Assembly (NCBI GenBank): GCA_018389105.1
Contig: JACATO010001024.1
Coordinates: 310,001 to 374,000 of the forward strand
Direction: 5' to 3'
Length of the DNA: 64,000 nt
DNA from: Nautilus pompilius
Lineage: Eukaryota > Mollusca > Cephalopoda > Nautilida > Nautilidae
The notes under the pieces: model-generated
What the model was told of the DNA's origin: nothing
What the model saw: only the letters and a program-made list of their open reading frames with translations
Database searches by the model: none
Translations under genes and position numbers: made by a program
Shown here: piece after piece, positions 13,232 through 24,847 of the stretch
How positions within the stretch are numbered: position 1 is the first letter of the stretch
Layout of the letters: each line of letters opens with the position of its first letter

Positions 13232-14596
13232 TCTTACATCCCTGCGTTACGCACCCACTTTCAGAAATGGTGCCGTGTACATGAAAACCTAGATCCGGAT
13301 TTATTCAGCAGATACGTTAATAATTTTCTGCGACAGATTTAAATTGTCTTTTTCTCCCGTGCCGCATGACAGTTAATGTAAAGTTTTGTTCTTATATTAC
13401 AGACCGCAACAAGTATTAATTACCGCCAAGTGCCCGTACCAAGAGATAGTGTGAAAAGGTTCGTCAAACGAATGATCAATAATTGAAAGCTATTATTTAA
13501 AACAGACTAATGAAAACCCCAAATTAAAACTGATATTAAATGAAAAATCAGAAAAGTTAATATAACAGAATTTTCTTTTTGTACTTGGGAAACATCTTTG
13601 TCACGAAATGGCAGAAGTTTTTACTTCTCCTGTTTCTGTTGAGGTCCATTTATTATAATCATTGGTCGCTGACTCTGAGATCTATGCTTCTAAAATTTTT
13701 TGCGAAGGATCAAATTATTATCAAGAAATCTTGAATGTTACATTTAATACAAATACAATTTACTTTTGGTTCCAGAACCTCACACATCTTGTAGACACTC
13801 TCCCATCATGAGACCAAATTTCCTCCCTACCTCAAGGTTTGGGATGCACGTGAATATACAGCCCCTCTTTTACGCAAAAATTCAGTGTGCTGGGTGAGTA
13901 TTCTAAACTTCTGGTTAATATAAAATTGTATGATGGCGACAGTGACAACTTTTGACGGTCCGGGGCTTGCTAGAAGGAGTTCCGTGCTGGAGATTGTAGC
14001 AGCTCAACGTCAAGTGACAGACAAGGTTAGAGAAAGCCAGGTTATTCTTCACAGTTTCAGTAGCGCTGCGAGGAGAAACGATGACTTGGCGTCCAAATGC
14101 AACAGGTGGTCACTGTCTTAACAGAAACTTTACGTAATCGTCTTCGGGCCAATGGTATCATATAGAGTGAATTGTGAGAAACTGGACCCCTGTACTTTTC
14201 GCAGACATGTCCAGAATTTTTCTTAACTTTACAAATGACGTGCCAGAGTGTAGAAAGGGCAAGAGATATGTTTCAGAATAACAGCTTTTCTGAACATGAC
14301 CGCTATGGTGTGAAGAGAGTTAGCTAAGATGAAAGATTAATCTCTGTTACTTTGAACAGCCCCATGAAAGATTTCAAGTACTGGAATGAGAGATCTTTGA
14401 TGCTCACGTGAGTCTATTCCTCAGCACTAATACAGATGACTTCATTCTCGTGAATAGTAATAGCCGTCCACTCATACCCGGATAGTCGATCAGTACCTGG
14501 AGCAGGAAGCAATCGTCCGTATGGAGTGGGCAGTCTATTCTCCAGACCAGGACCTTGATGACTCTCTCGCATAGAAATTGGACGAGACGATATGGC
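13232..14596. other. Non-coding stretch between satellite and LINE
   Basis: Ordinary AT-rich sequence. Short ORFs at 13,930-14,121 (plus) and 14,414-14,608 (minus) have no recognisable domain. I looked here for the endonuclease or ORF1 of the downstream LINE and did not find it, which supports 5' truncation of that element. Confidence 0.45.
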
Positions 14597-14603
14597 TAAA
14601 TAA

Positions 14604-14744
14604 AACAAGCTATTAGAGCTTCAAATAAAGAAAAATCACCAGGAAATGATGGCCTTACGCCAGAATTCTATAAGAAATTTGAATATCTCCTAGCAGGAGA
14701 CCTGACAATGATTGCGAATAGCGCATATTGTAGGGGGTACTTTC
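14604..14744 (+). pseudogene. LINE RT, N-terminal block in a different frame
   Basis: This frame encodes SPGNDGLTPEFYKKF and then a stretch ending near SAYCRGYF. It is the first conserved RT block of Tx1/L1-type elements. The main RT frame takes over at about 14,740 with ESQRTATVVLLPKGGD, so a single frameshift near 14,735-14,745 separates the two pieces. The first piece begins immediately after a TAA in its own frame, consistent with the element being cut off at its 5' end. Confidence 0.75.
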
Positions 14745-16218
14745 GGAAAGCCAACGTACGGCCACTGTCGTCCTGCTACCAAAGGGGGGCGACGCGGAGT
14801 ATTTGGACAACTGGAGACCCATCAGTCTCTTAAACAGTGATTATAAAATCATAGCTAAGGCTTTAGCAACTAGGCTAGCCAAAGTTATGCATAAAGTTAC
14901 AAGTGCAGACCAGACCTGTTCAGTTCCAGGAAGGAGTATTACGAATACGCTTCAACTGTTCAGAGAAATTACAAGTAGGCTAGACACAGAAAATTCCATA
15001 GGAATTATGCTAGCCGTAGATCAGAAAAAAGCTTTTGATAGGGTTAACTGGAATTTTCTCATAGAAACACTTAAAACCCTTGGTTTCGGAGAGTATATCA
15101 TTAACTTTGTTAGGCTTTTCCAAACCCAACTGATAACGAATATTTACCAGAATGGCTTCCTCTCTTCGTCTATCCACCCAACAAGAGTCATCAGGCAGGG
15201 GTGTCCCCTCAGCGCCATGCTATACGTTCTGACTGCAGAACCGCTGGCCGCCATGATCCGGAACAACCAATCTATCAGGGGGATAAACGGTGTCAAAATT
15301 CAGCAATACGCCGATGACACCACCCTCCTGTTAAAGGATACGGCCAGCTTGGACGCAGCATTTAAAGTCCTAGAGGTCTACGAAAGGGCCTCTGGGGCAA
15401 AAATAAACAAACGGAAAACCACCGCAGCATGGCTGGGGGGCAGCAATAAGCCCCTGCGCCAATACAACATCAACTGGGTGGAAGACAAAATTAAACTGCT
15501 GGGAATCTACTTCCCAGTAAAGCAAACCACTAACACGTTGCATGACAACTGGCAACCTGTGATTAATAAAGTCAACGCTTTACTAACCGCATGGTCCTCG
15601 CTGAACCTTTCTTTCTTCACTAAAACCGAACTAGTCAACACTTACCTTGCCCCCAAAATATACTATAAATCAAAAATAATATGGATGCCAGGCTGGGTGC
15701 GCAACGCTATAGATGCCGAGCTAACTCGGTTTCTGTGGCAAGGGCGCAAACACCTGGCAAACAAACAAATAATTAGACTCCCTCGGAACCAAGGAGGATT
15801 AAATCTAATCAATCTAGAGAGCAAAATAGGTGCTCAACAAATACTAAACATAATAGATATCATAAGGAACGTAAACGATAGGTCAAGATGGCAAAATCTC
15901 TTCATCTCCCGTTTAGCGAAAGCATTTGACCCCCTCGACGGGGTCACTGTTCTCACTAACAAACTAAAACTATATAGAGCACAGAAAAACTTACTAACAG
16001 ACTACCACATAACTGCACTCCAGCAATGGATCACCAGTAACATCTCTATAGGAACAGATAACATCGTAAGCCTAGGAGATACTAAAATAGAACTAGACAA
16101 ATTATCCCAGCGAGACATCTACCTCTTCCTGTCATCACGACCCATAGAGAAACCGAATTACAGGAAGAGGTGGGAAGATACCCTAAATTCAGGAACACTT
16201 CCGTGGGACAGGATATAG
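14745..16218 (+). pseudogene. LINE reverse transcriptase (ORF2 main part), ends at a TAG
   Basis: A reverse transcriptase that would copy the element's own RNA at the target site. Visible blocks in order are VVLLPKGGD with WRPISLLN, VPGRS, VDQKKAFDRVNW, RQGCPLS (15,193-15,213), the catalytic QYADDT (15,301-15,318), GAKINKRKT and LLGIYF. Thumb and connection regions follow, with WLGG and FLWQGRK motifs. The open frame runs from about 14,745. A Met at 14,803 is internal to the domain and is not the real start. The frame stops at TAG 16,216-16,218, and the same frame continues in protein-like sequence, so this is a premature stop. The residues needed for polymerase activity are all present. Without the endonuclease this copy could not insert on its own. 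Confidence 0.9.
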
Positions 16219-16800
16219 GCTAGTTACATTAATCGTCTCGTGGACGGATATACATCTGACATACACTGGAAACTAACTAGGAATGTTCTCCCCACAAGGG
16301 AAAACAAACATAAATGGAAACTAATTAACTCACCCAAATGCCTCGCCTGTCACGAGGTGGACGAAACAGCAATCCATTGTCTGTTCTCATGCCCGCAGAA
16401 CATAGAACTATGGTGCCTAGTCCGAGACTTGATCTTTAAAATTAAAAGTCCCCTGAACAAACTTACGTCGTTCTGGCGCATCTTTGGCTTTAATAATAGA
16501 ACTAAAAAGGACTGCCTCTCGAACTTTCTGGTGTTTACCGCTCAGCGGATCGCTTGGGGTAGCCGAAAGGCTTTAGAAGGCGGCCAGCCTACCTCAACGA
16601 AATTACTATTCCAAAACTACGTAACTAATTGGTTACATCAAAAATATGCAGTCATGAAATCCAGCATAAATGACAGACAAATTTTCTCTTCCACTTGGCT
16701 AATTAATAATGCATTAGGTTACATCAAAACAAACAAAACTCTACACATACACATTGACAACTCCCCAACTTCAACTCTTAGCTTAGATCGACCACCCTGA
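16219..16800 (+). pseudogene. LINE ORF2 C-terminal domain, in frame after the TAG
   Basis: This continues the RT reading frame directly after the TAG and ends at TGA 16,798-16,800. It contains CLACHEVDETAIHCLFSC, a C-x2-C-x7-H-x4-C arrangement seen near the C-terminus of L1/Tx1-type ORF2 proteins. Trp-rich segments typical of that tail follow (FWRIFGF, RIAWGSRKAL, NWLHQKY). The whole segment is free of other stops. With 14,745-16,218 it shows an ORF2 only lightly damaged. Confidence 0.85.
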
Positions 16801-17237
16801 GTCACCCCTTCTCCACCCCTACGTCTAATTTGAATGTTTTTGTCTTTTTAGATTAAATGTAGGTTGCTGAAAAAGAAGATTTCTTCTCTTCTCCTCTTCT
16901 CTTTCTCATTCTATTTCTTCTTGTTCTTTCTTTATTTCTTATGCATAATATATATTTAATCATGTAATAAATCCTTAAAAGGAATAATTTTAATTGCATT
17001 TAATTTCATCTCTTAAGTGATCTTTGACCACTTTATAACTAAACTTTTAAAAACTTACTGTAAAAGAATTACCAAACCAAAATCCCACCCCTCCCCCTTC
17101 TTCAGTGTAAGCCTCTATTTATTTATAAAGCAATCCACCCCTGTAAGGTACACATGGACTAACCATGAGTCTTTCTTCGTTTAATAAAACACATCACAAA
17201 AGTTCAAACAAAAAGAAGATCACAGACTAAAAATAAT
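16801..17237 (+). other. LINE 3' untranslated region, first part
   Basis: Begins directly after the ORF2 stop. A pyrimidine-rich tract (TTCTTCTCTTCTCC and similar) spans 16,870-16,935, followed by AATAAA-like signals near 16,965 and 17,180. The strand asymmetry (A/C rich on plus outside the tract) continues that of the coding part, which is why I keep it in the element. Confidence 0.55.
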
Positions 17238-17660
17238 GTGGTGTGGAATGGGGCGACAGATGCTGTGATGACCAACACCACAGCAGATGGGCTACTTCCC
17301 GGCATGACACCAGCCAGGGAACCTCCGGTCCCCCTACGATGGATAAAAAGAAGGAACATAAGTCATAAAGACTTCCTGTTCTCTTCAAAATCATCGGGAT
17401 TCTCTGATTACCCACGAGGGAGGACTAAACAAAAGATCAAACGGAGGGAGAACATGTCTCCTTCCATCGTCCTGCAAAATAAAAATAGAACTCTCTCCAT
17501 CCTTCCACTTGGAAACTTGAAAAATAAACAGTGGCCCAAACTTTCCCTTCAGAACAAGGACATACAGAGAGACAACTCTGTCATAGAGAGTTCAGCCAGG
17601 ATAAACCTACCCCTCCTGCGTGCAATACGAAGGAGTTGGGTAGCCCGCTGCTCTCGCTAG
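17238..17660 (+). CDS. Unidentified 140-codon ORF inside the LINE 3' region
   Basis: An open frame from ATG 17,238 to TAG 17,658-17,660. The product is basic (many Lys and Arg) with no domain I recognise. It lies between the ORF2 stop and the presumed A-tail, so it may be chance coding potential in a purine-rich 3' UTR or part of a fused second sequence. A LINE ORF1 placed downstream of ORF2 would be unusual. I find no coiled coil or zinc-knuckle that would support ORF1. Function unknown. Confidence 0.25.
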   Translation: MVWNGATDAVMTNTTADGLLPGMTPAREPPVPLRWIKRRNISHKDFLFSSKSSGFSDYPRGRTKQKIKRRENMSPSIVLQNKNRTLSILPLGNLKNKQWPKLSLQNKDIQRDNSVIESSARINLPLLRAIRRSWVARCSR

Positions 17661-17814
17661 GCTGAGGTACACTCCAAACAATACACAGGTCGAAATAAGG
17701 CCTCACTTGTAAACAGCTGTGACGGCCGGTCGTGGAACCGATCCAGCTACACCCACATACATATGCAACCTAACATACACTCTCCTAAACACCGCACAAC
17801 ACCAAAAAAAAAAA

Positions 17815-20190
17815 GTTGAATATTCAAAGATTCATCAGAGGCAAGAGGTACCCTTGCCAGAGTCACTCATGCAAGATACTGAATAAATCTCTGAACCGAA
17901 ATTTGCCAATTTAGAACGAAATTTACGAAATTGTACTTTTTTCCCTAAATAACTAAAATATTTTTTGTTGTTGTTGTAGGGGGTGCTTCTATTGTCGTAT
18001 TGTGACGGCATCATTTAATCATATATTTCACATTTACATGATTTCCTTCTGTTACAAAATAGCATTGTCATCGACATTTTTATCCTTAGCAAATTTTGAG
18101 TTGCATAGCTTGGGCGTGATTTTCCTTTCACGGAAGGCATACATTTCTCCAGCGTTCGTCACACCCAGCAAAGGTCAGTTTCATTCGTCTTCTTTGTCGG
18201 CCGCCTGAACTTGGAGATAATCGGGGCATGTGATTGTTTTCAATGCCCTTAGCCAAAGCGAAGCAGCAGGGACAAGAACAGTAATTTCTTGGTGATTTTC
18301 AGAACGTTTTGGCTCTTTAACCCACACAATATTAGAAATCCGTTCTGAGAGAAACTCCTTTGGTGAACAATAATGTTAATTCACAGAAAGGTTTTTTTTT
18401 TCAACATTTTTATTCTACTGAATGGCACAAGTGGTCGGGGATTGTCTCAGACCGGCTACCTGTTGTTGGGTTTAAGGTTCGGATAAAATTTCTTACGTAC
18501 ACATTAGCCGAATTAATCATTCCTTCTGAGAGAGTCAGACTCTGATGTTACAATAAACATTCTACAAAGCCCTTTAATACCGTTAACTTTAGCCATTCGA
18601 AAGACTATCTTATTGTCCTTAGGCTAAGAGCAGTAATCACTTTGAAAACCTCTGCCAGAATTCAGTTCTAGCCGCACTCTCATCTATTTTAAAGTTATAA
18701 GATTTGGCTTTAATATTTTTCAGGATCATGGAAATGGAAATATCAGATGAACCGCATGGTCTTTGATGTCATTTAATGCAGAACCTATATTTTACTACTA
18801 TCCTAAATGTTTATATTTATTTGACATTTTTTTGTGGAATTACTTAAAATCAAATTTTTTTTTTCAGTTACAGTTATCTTTTTATCACTTCCGGAAGTTT
18901 TTCATGCGCAAGATTGTACTGAGGAAAGCGACATCAGCAGCTATGCATAGCATCGAAGGTGGGATGTTTCACATCAAAGACCTAAGTAATTAGATACGAT
19001 GTTTAAAAATCTTTAAAGATTTTTATTTTTTTGTTTTGAGAAATACACGATGGTTAAAGGAGAACTTGAAGATCTGTGCATTACGATAGTTAGTTTCTTA
19101 GGCCGCTGTAAGTGGCATATCGTGAAACCACGCCCGGTTAGAGACTGCACTACGTTAGAATGCAGACACACGGGAAGGCAGTGTGGGTTACTAGCGGAAA
19201 ATACGTCGTCTTGGAACCCAGATATCTGGAAAAAAGGTGGTTCGTAACCGACAGAAAAACCTCCATGGTGTCATTATTTACCTAAAACTGGAAAAATAGA
19301 ACTTAGACGACATATTGGTGTGTAACAATTGTTTGAAACATTTAAAATACCTAACTTTAATCTCAAGATTTTTAAGGTATGTTTTTTTTTTAGCAGATTT
19401 GGACACTAAATTAATTGTAGGGGTGATCGGAGACAAATCGCCCATTTTTTTGGAAAAATTATTACGCCAGCCTCACTGCCTGCTTGAATTGGTTACCCCA
19501 CTGTATCTTAAATTAGACAATCGCATCTTGTCCGTGCCTCAAAAACAGAATACATTTGTAATGAAACAAATATCTTTGAAGGGATGGAGGATATTGTGAG
19601 GTAGATCGGCTGTTACAAATGATTTCATGTTGCAAATTAATGAGGCCAGAGGATAAAATACCTTCTTAAACATGGAAGTAAAATAAAGAAAAGCATCTAG
19701 CCTCGTACGGCCACACTTTACGTATTCCAAAATGTATCGTAAACGCACGCTGTATGCCTAAGTATTTCGAACTTATGGGGGTCGGTTATAAGAAACGCGG
19801 CTCAGATGTAACAGCTGTTACAGTCGTTTCCGACCTTAGATACAATGATTTTAGTTGTATTACATGAAGCCTACGACTGATGCGGATGTGAAAGAGATTG
19901 AAAACTAAGATGAAATACGCTGTCTTTCTGCTGTTATAACTTCAAGCTGACGTGAGATGCATATTGCTGGTGAAATTAAAATTACTTACCGAGTAACTCA
20001 CGTAGCTGAAAAACCAATTTTCGTTGATAGAAGTCGTAAATGTGGTGGGATCACCAGCTGTTCCCGTTGTAAAGACCCACACTAGATGGTGCAGGCGGTG
20101 TGCGGTTACTCATTCCGGCGAGGTCCCAACTGTTAGAACTTTTTTCGGTCTTTCCTATCGTTGACATTCTACTTTAGCATTTAAAATCAA
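17815..20190. other. Non-coding stretch, no gene recognised
   Basis: AT-rich sequence with several chance ORFs, the longest being 19,315-19,599 plus (94 codons). None shows a family signature. A TTGTTGTTG run occurs near 17,967. No terminal repeats seen. Confidence 0.45.
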
Positions 20191-20192
20191 TA

Positions 20193-21449
20193 TTACGTTG
20201 TTACAAAGGTTTTGTGTGAATTTTTACCGCAAAAAATGAGACCCCATATTGTTGCTGAACGTGAACTTTATTAATCAAAGTAAGTTCCGTTAGAATCAAT
20301 ACACTTCTGCCAACGAGTTACAAGCGCATTTATACAATTTTGAAAAATATCTGGATTTCTGGAGTCGATAAACTGTTGGAAGGCAGTTTCAATTGCTGCT
20401 TGGTTGGAGAAGGATTTCATACAGAAGAAGCTGTAGAGGTGTTTTAAAAGGTGGTAGTTTGTGTGTGAAAGGTCTGGTGAATACGCTGGATGAGGGAGAA
20501 GTTCGTACCCCAAAGTGTTCAGTTTCTGAAGAGTCATGAGGACGAGCATTGTCCCGGAACAAGATTCACCAATGTCGGCTGTCGCTGGGAGAGTTTCTGA
20601 TGAACGTTTAATTCACGACAGTACCTTTCAGTTGTAATGGTTTCGTTAGGTTGTATGACGTTATACTGGATGATACCAGTTGCAGTCCACCAGACAATGA
20701 ACATGACCTTCTTTGGGTGGAAGCTTAGCTTTGGAATATGGTTAGGCGCCTTGTCTCTTTCGAGCCACTGTGCTTATCGTTTGCGATTGTCATAAAGGAT
20801 AAATTTTTGACACGTAATGATTCGGTCCAGAAATGGGTCAATTTTTTTTTCTTATGACAAGCGAAGAGCAGATCTACAATCGACGATTTTGTTGTTGTTG
20901 ATTCAACTCGAGAGGCACCCACTTGCCCAGACTTTTCACCTCGCCGATTGCATCAAGATGCCAGAAAACAGTTGCAGTGCTTACGTCAAGCTCTATATCA
21001 ATTTCTCGCACTGTATTTTTCTGGAATCGGCTTCAACTGAGGCTTTCAGACGGTCGGCACCACAGCCGGAAGGACGTCTGCTACGCCCTTACCTTCGAGG
21101 TTCACATCTGATCGAAACTTTGCAAACCATTGTTTGCCACATGCGCTCATTTGCTGCGTCCTCGTCCCGTGCCTGCTTAATGTTACGAGTTTCCTCGCTC
21201 GCTTTGTGGCCTGGTTTGATCTCGTGAAGCAAAATAGCACGAAAAACGTTTCTACCCATGCTTCACTCAGAACCCTGAAATAAATATCAATTTTATGATT
21301 TTTAGAAAGGTATATTGTGCATAATGCATGCCAAAGCACACACTAGAAAACGATATATAACTTATCTACATACACCTTCAAAAGCAGGCAGGATATGAAC
21401 CCCAAATCAACATGATAGAGAAACCAACGAAACATTTGTAATGACCTAG
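20193..21449 (-). mobile_element. mariner (DD34D) element, complete length, decayed
   Basis: The two ends match as inverted repeats of about 28 bp. The left end on plus is TATTACGTTGTTACAAAGG, and the reverse complement of the right end is TACTAGGTCATTACAAATG, with about 20 of 28 positions agreeing. Both lie next to TA (20,191-20,192 and 21,450-21,451), the expected target duplication. The length of about 1.26 kb is normal for mariner. The transposase inside is on the minus strand and shifted between frames several times. Both termini are present, so this is a whole insertion that decayed in place. Confidence 0.85.
20271..21259 (-). pseudogene. mariner transposase, broken
   Basis: Read on minus from ATG at 21,259, the N-terminus is MGRNVFRAILLHEIKPGHKA, as in mariner. 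WFAKFRSDVNLE then gives the helix-turn-helix edge in another frame, followed by a KWVP-like block and a DNARPH-like block with the second catalytic Asp. The last open piece (20,271-20,549) holds LGYELLPHPAYSPDLSHTN and ends CIDSNGTYFD, the usual C-terminus. Where mariners have the third catalytic Asp (PSDYH or PTDYH), this copy reads HTNYH, so the Asp is Asn. With at least three frame changes and that substitution, the copy cannot make active enzyme. Overlapping plus-strand ORFs in 20,817-21,227 are shadows. Confidence 0.88.
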
Positions 21450-21451
21450 TA

Positions 21452-24400
21452 TATTCCGTATATTAACTGGAAATAGATTTTATCTGTTGATTAAAAGTAT
21501 TTTAAAATTGTAAAAAGAATATCACACTAGAACCGCAACTATCCTCAGTTTCGCAATTATTCCAACTTTGGAAAAAAAATAATTATATATCTAACTATAA
21601 CCGACGTCTGGAATTTATTTTCTTCATTTATTGATGAGATTGTTTCTTAATATCAAGGTGAGATAAATTACGTACCAATTGATAATAGTTACCGCTAGTA
21701 ATATAACTCCCCCAAACACAGCTGTTTACCACTCGCTAATAACCTTTAATTATTTTAAAGCTCTTTATCAGGCCTATACATTTAAACATCCAAATTAGGT
21801 AATGGCTCTAAGAGTTAAGTTGTTTCTAAGTATTTATAACCTGGAAACATTTAGTTAGTTAAAAAACTGGGCGAACGATAACTTGCATAATGACATTAAC
21901 ATTTTCTATTTATATATTTTATGCTCATTTAGTTAGCTGTTGCACTTCAATAACTTTATATATATATATATATACAGCCATAAACAACTGTCTAATATCG
22001 CTTGATAAGGTCAAGTTAGTTAGATTTGCGTAATAACGCATTGGCATGCAAGCCGCCTGTATATTTTTTTGCATACTTAATCAGAAGAATGACCAAAATT
22101 GAAAAATGTGGCAGTTTGAAATCTAACACGCAAAAACATGATTCTTGAAGAAGAAAAACAAACAACCTATAAATCTGAAGCGTAATTGAGTAACTTAATT
22201 AAAAGTATTGAAAATCAGACTTTAGAAGAATTCGTGGGTACAATCGAGCTGTATGGGCCGGAATTGACGTTAGATTTAGTTATTGGCATTTCTAGGGTAA
22301 TGCAAACATTTGTTTGGGCCCGTACAATTATCTTTACATTTCAGCTCTAACATTGTGAAAGAGAAATCTCTTTTCTCAAAGTTCTTTTCGTTTTATAATT
22401 TTCCAAAACTATCTAACTACAATTGATTTTACTTCCTACGTAAATAGTTTTGTATTAAATGTTAAAATCAATTTTTTTTGATATTAGAATTTATTTTAGG
22501 ATAGTTAAATATCCCTATCTTTTTTCTTCTTATTTTAAATCGAGTATCATATTTCAAAGTTACCCATCTTTTCGTATTATTAAAATTTGAAGTTTTATGT
22601 AAGTCATTTCAATTTTTACCAAGATTTTTCTTTATACAAACTTTCGTGAAACTCATCTTTGAGGGGGAAAGATTCTAAGTCAAACAACCACTCAATCAAC
22701 CTCCCTGTTTCCCCCAATAAAACTTACTGATATTTATTGAAAAAAAAATGATTTAAATTGACATTAATTGGTGCTTACTAATTAAATTTGACTTCATGCT
22801 TTATTTACTAAGATATGCCCATGCAAATAGACTTTAAGTTTATTGAGATTTACTGATAAAATTAGAATTTATCAGATATTTACTGTCACATTAGTAGTAT
22901 CTTAGGTATCGTTCATCCCCTGAGCTGATCGGGTGTATCGATTTTATTCACGAGGAAAATCTGAATATGATCAGGGTACTTGAAAATTTACGCTAGCTTC
23001 TCAGTGCTGTAGTAGATAAGGAAGACAATCGGATTTAGAAATAAATTTTATTTTGACTCTAGGATTTGCGTAATTTTCAAAATTTGATAGAGAACGAGAG
23101 GAAAGAGTTCACCCGAGAACTTCGAAAATTTGGAGGCCAAAAGAAACGAAAGAGGAAATCGATTTTTTTTTTGTTTACCTCTCTGTCTGCTTATTATCTG
23201 TTCCTTTTTTTGTTACCTTTCCACCGGCTCAAATTTAGTATGTTCAAATAAGTTATGTATGAACAATTAAATTTAAAACTTTCTTGAATTTGAATACCGA
23301 ACTACGAAAGGAAAAAAAAACAAACTCAGAATTATCTTAAGTGATGTAATAACTAACGCCAAAGTTCGTATCCCGATTGTAGTTCCAAATTAATGACAAC
23401 GCATTTTCTGTCACTGGCTGATCATTTTCGATTAAGGAATATTCAACTGTGCATCATAACTTTCTGAGCTACTAATGCAGGCGGCGAACTCTTGGATGAC
23501 TATTCTCTAAGGAAGAAAATGCAGTTAGATAGTCTTCCCTTGTCTGCGGCATCGCAAAGCATGATATTCCGGGGTTTGTTTTTTTTTCGGTTATTACCCA
23601 TCATATACTTCCTCTGCATTATTAGCACGCACGGTCGACAAGACAATCCAAGATTTATCCTTCGTTGAAACACATGAGGCTACAGTCGGATTACCTGCGA
23701 AGGCTAAAGACGATAAATTTTAAGCTACCATTCTCCGATTCCGTGCACGCTGTCGGTTTGCAATTTCTCGTCGAAATCCCTGTCACTCAATATTAACTTG
23801 CATGGAACGGACAAATCTCAATTATTTCTGGAACATAAAGTTAATTTCCAAACATATCTCAGTAGTAAATCTTAAAACATTCCACATTCTAGAAGTGCAT
23901 CAGGGGAAAATATATTACGAAGGAACATTTAGACTGTTTTCCTGTTAATCTAATCTTTTTCAAATTATTATTATTTCTTGTAAATATTCTTTTGCTATAT
24001 GTCTATTGTCTATTCTGCAGAAAGGTTTCCAATTTGTCTTGCTTTTTTTGTAAATACTAAATATTTGTCTCTTAGAATAATTATAAATTAGTTACATGAT
24101 TACTCATATCTAACATACCTGAAACGTGGAAATATATTAAATTTTAATCTAAAATTCTGTGGTTTCTTCTACTTAATCGGTTTTATGATTTATTTTAATC
24201 GTTGTCTCTCGTCTTCATTTTATATGAATTTTCGCGAACTCGCAGATCTTAGTTATTCCAAATCACTCAATGAATTTAAAGAATAAAAAAACAAAAATTT
24301 AGTGGCAATAACAACGCAAGCGGTTGTTTATGTTTGTCCGCCACTCTGATGCTGTGAGCAGTCACCAGTCACGCACAGCCATAGACTTTTGCCTCACTTT

Positions 24401-24466
24401 AGAATTTCCTGATTTTTTTTCCCGATTGAGTTAAAAAATTGAACCCGCTGTATTTTCATAATGTTA
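21452..24466. other. AT-rich non-coding stretch
   Basis: Very AT-rich, with an (AT)n run near 21,957-21,974 and many poly-T runs. No ORF of note apart from a Lys-rich 61-codon frame at 23,066-23,251 that looks like chance. No transposon ends found. Confidence 0.5.
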
Positions 24467-24474
24467 CCCTAAGG

Positions 24475-24839
24475 CAGTGATTCTCAACCCTTCCTCTGCC
24501 ATTTACCCCCTTGGCTTGATGTATTTCGCTATTTACCGTCTTACTCCCATGCAAAAAGATGTATAGCCGGCATAGAATCACAGAAAAAAAGATGATGGAA
24601 CAACTTTATTATTAAGAAGAAGAAGAGGAAGAGGAAATTAATTTTGAATGAATATATATGATTTTTATTATCAAAAACAAAGGAATTTTAAGGGGTTGGT
24701 AGATAGTACATCATACATCAAAGGGGAATGCATCCCCCAAGGATCTATGCCTATGCCAGCCATAATTTTTCTAATACAGGCTGACCAGGTAAATCTTTTA
24801 CCCATAGGCGGTAAATTTACCCCTGGTTGAGAATCACTG
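24475..24839. mobile_element. hAT-type MITE, 365 bp
   Basis: The ends are inverted repeats: CAGTGATTCTCAACC on the left and GGTTGAGAATCACTG on the right, 15 of 15 complementary. This is the classic terminus of hAT superfamily elements. The 8 bp next to each end (CCCTAAGG left, CTTTAAGT right) agree at five positions, as expected of an aged 8-bp target duplication. Inside there is no transposase; subterminal TTTACCCC-like motifs recur near both ends. The small ORF at 24,648-24,830 lies inside the element and is explained by it. It would have been moved by a hAT transposase encoded elsewhere. Confidence 0.9.
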
Positions 24840-24847
24840 CTTTAAGT

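Larger units (their letters stand above)
14600..17814 (+). mobile_element. 5'-truncated Tx1/L1-clade LINE with A-tail
   Basis: A non-LTR retrotransposon fragment that keeps most of its reverse-transcriptase protein and a long 3' region. Homology starts near 14,600 at the first conserved RT block (SPGNDGLTPEFYK). An in-frame stop lies just upstream, and no apurinic endonuclease domain or ORF1 is visible, so the copy is 5'-truncated, as is usual for target-primed reverse transcription. Downstream of the ORF the strand stays A/C-rich to an A11 run at about 17,803-17,813, which I take as the poly-A tail. I could not match a target-site duplication around it. Clade placement comes from the AYADD-type box (here QYADDT), the VDQKKAFDRVNW block and the C-terminal Cys/His motif. 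Confidence 0.85.

Noticed and set aside
20817-21227. 136-codon plus-strand ORF
   Set aside because: It lies antisense to the mariner transposase remnant and is its shadow.
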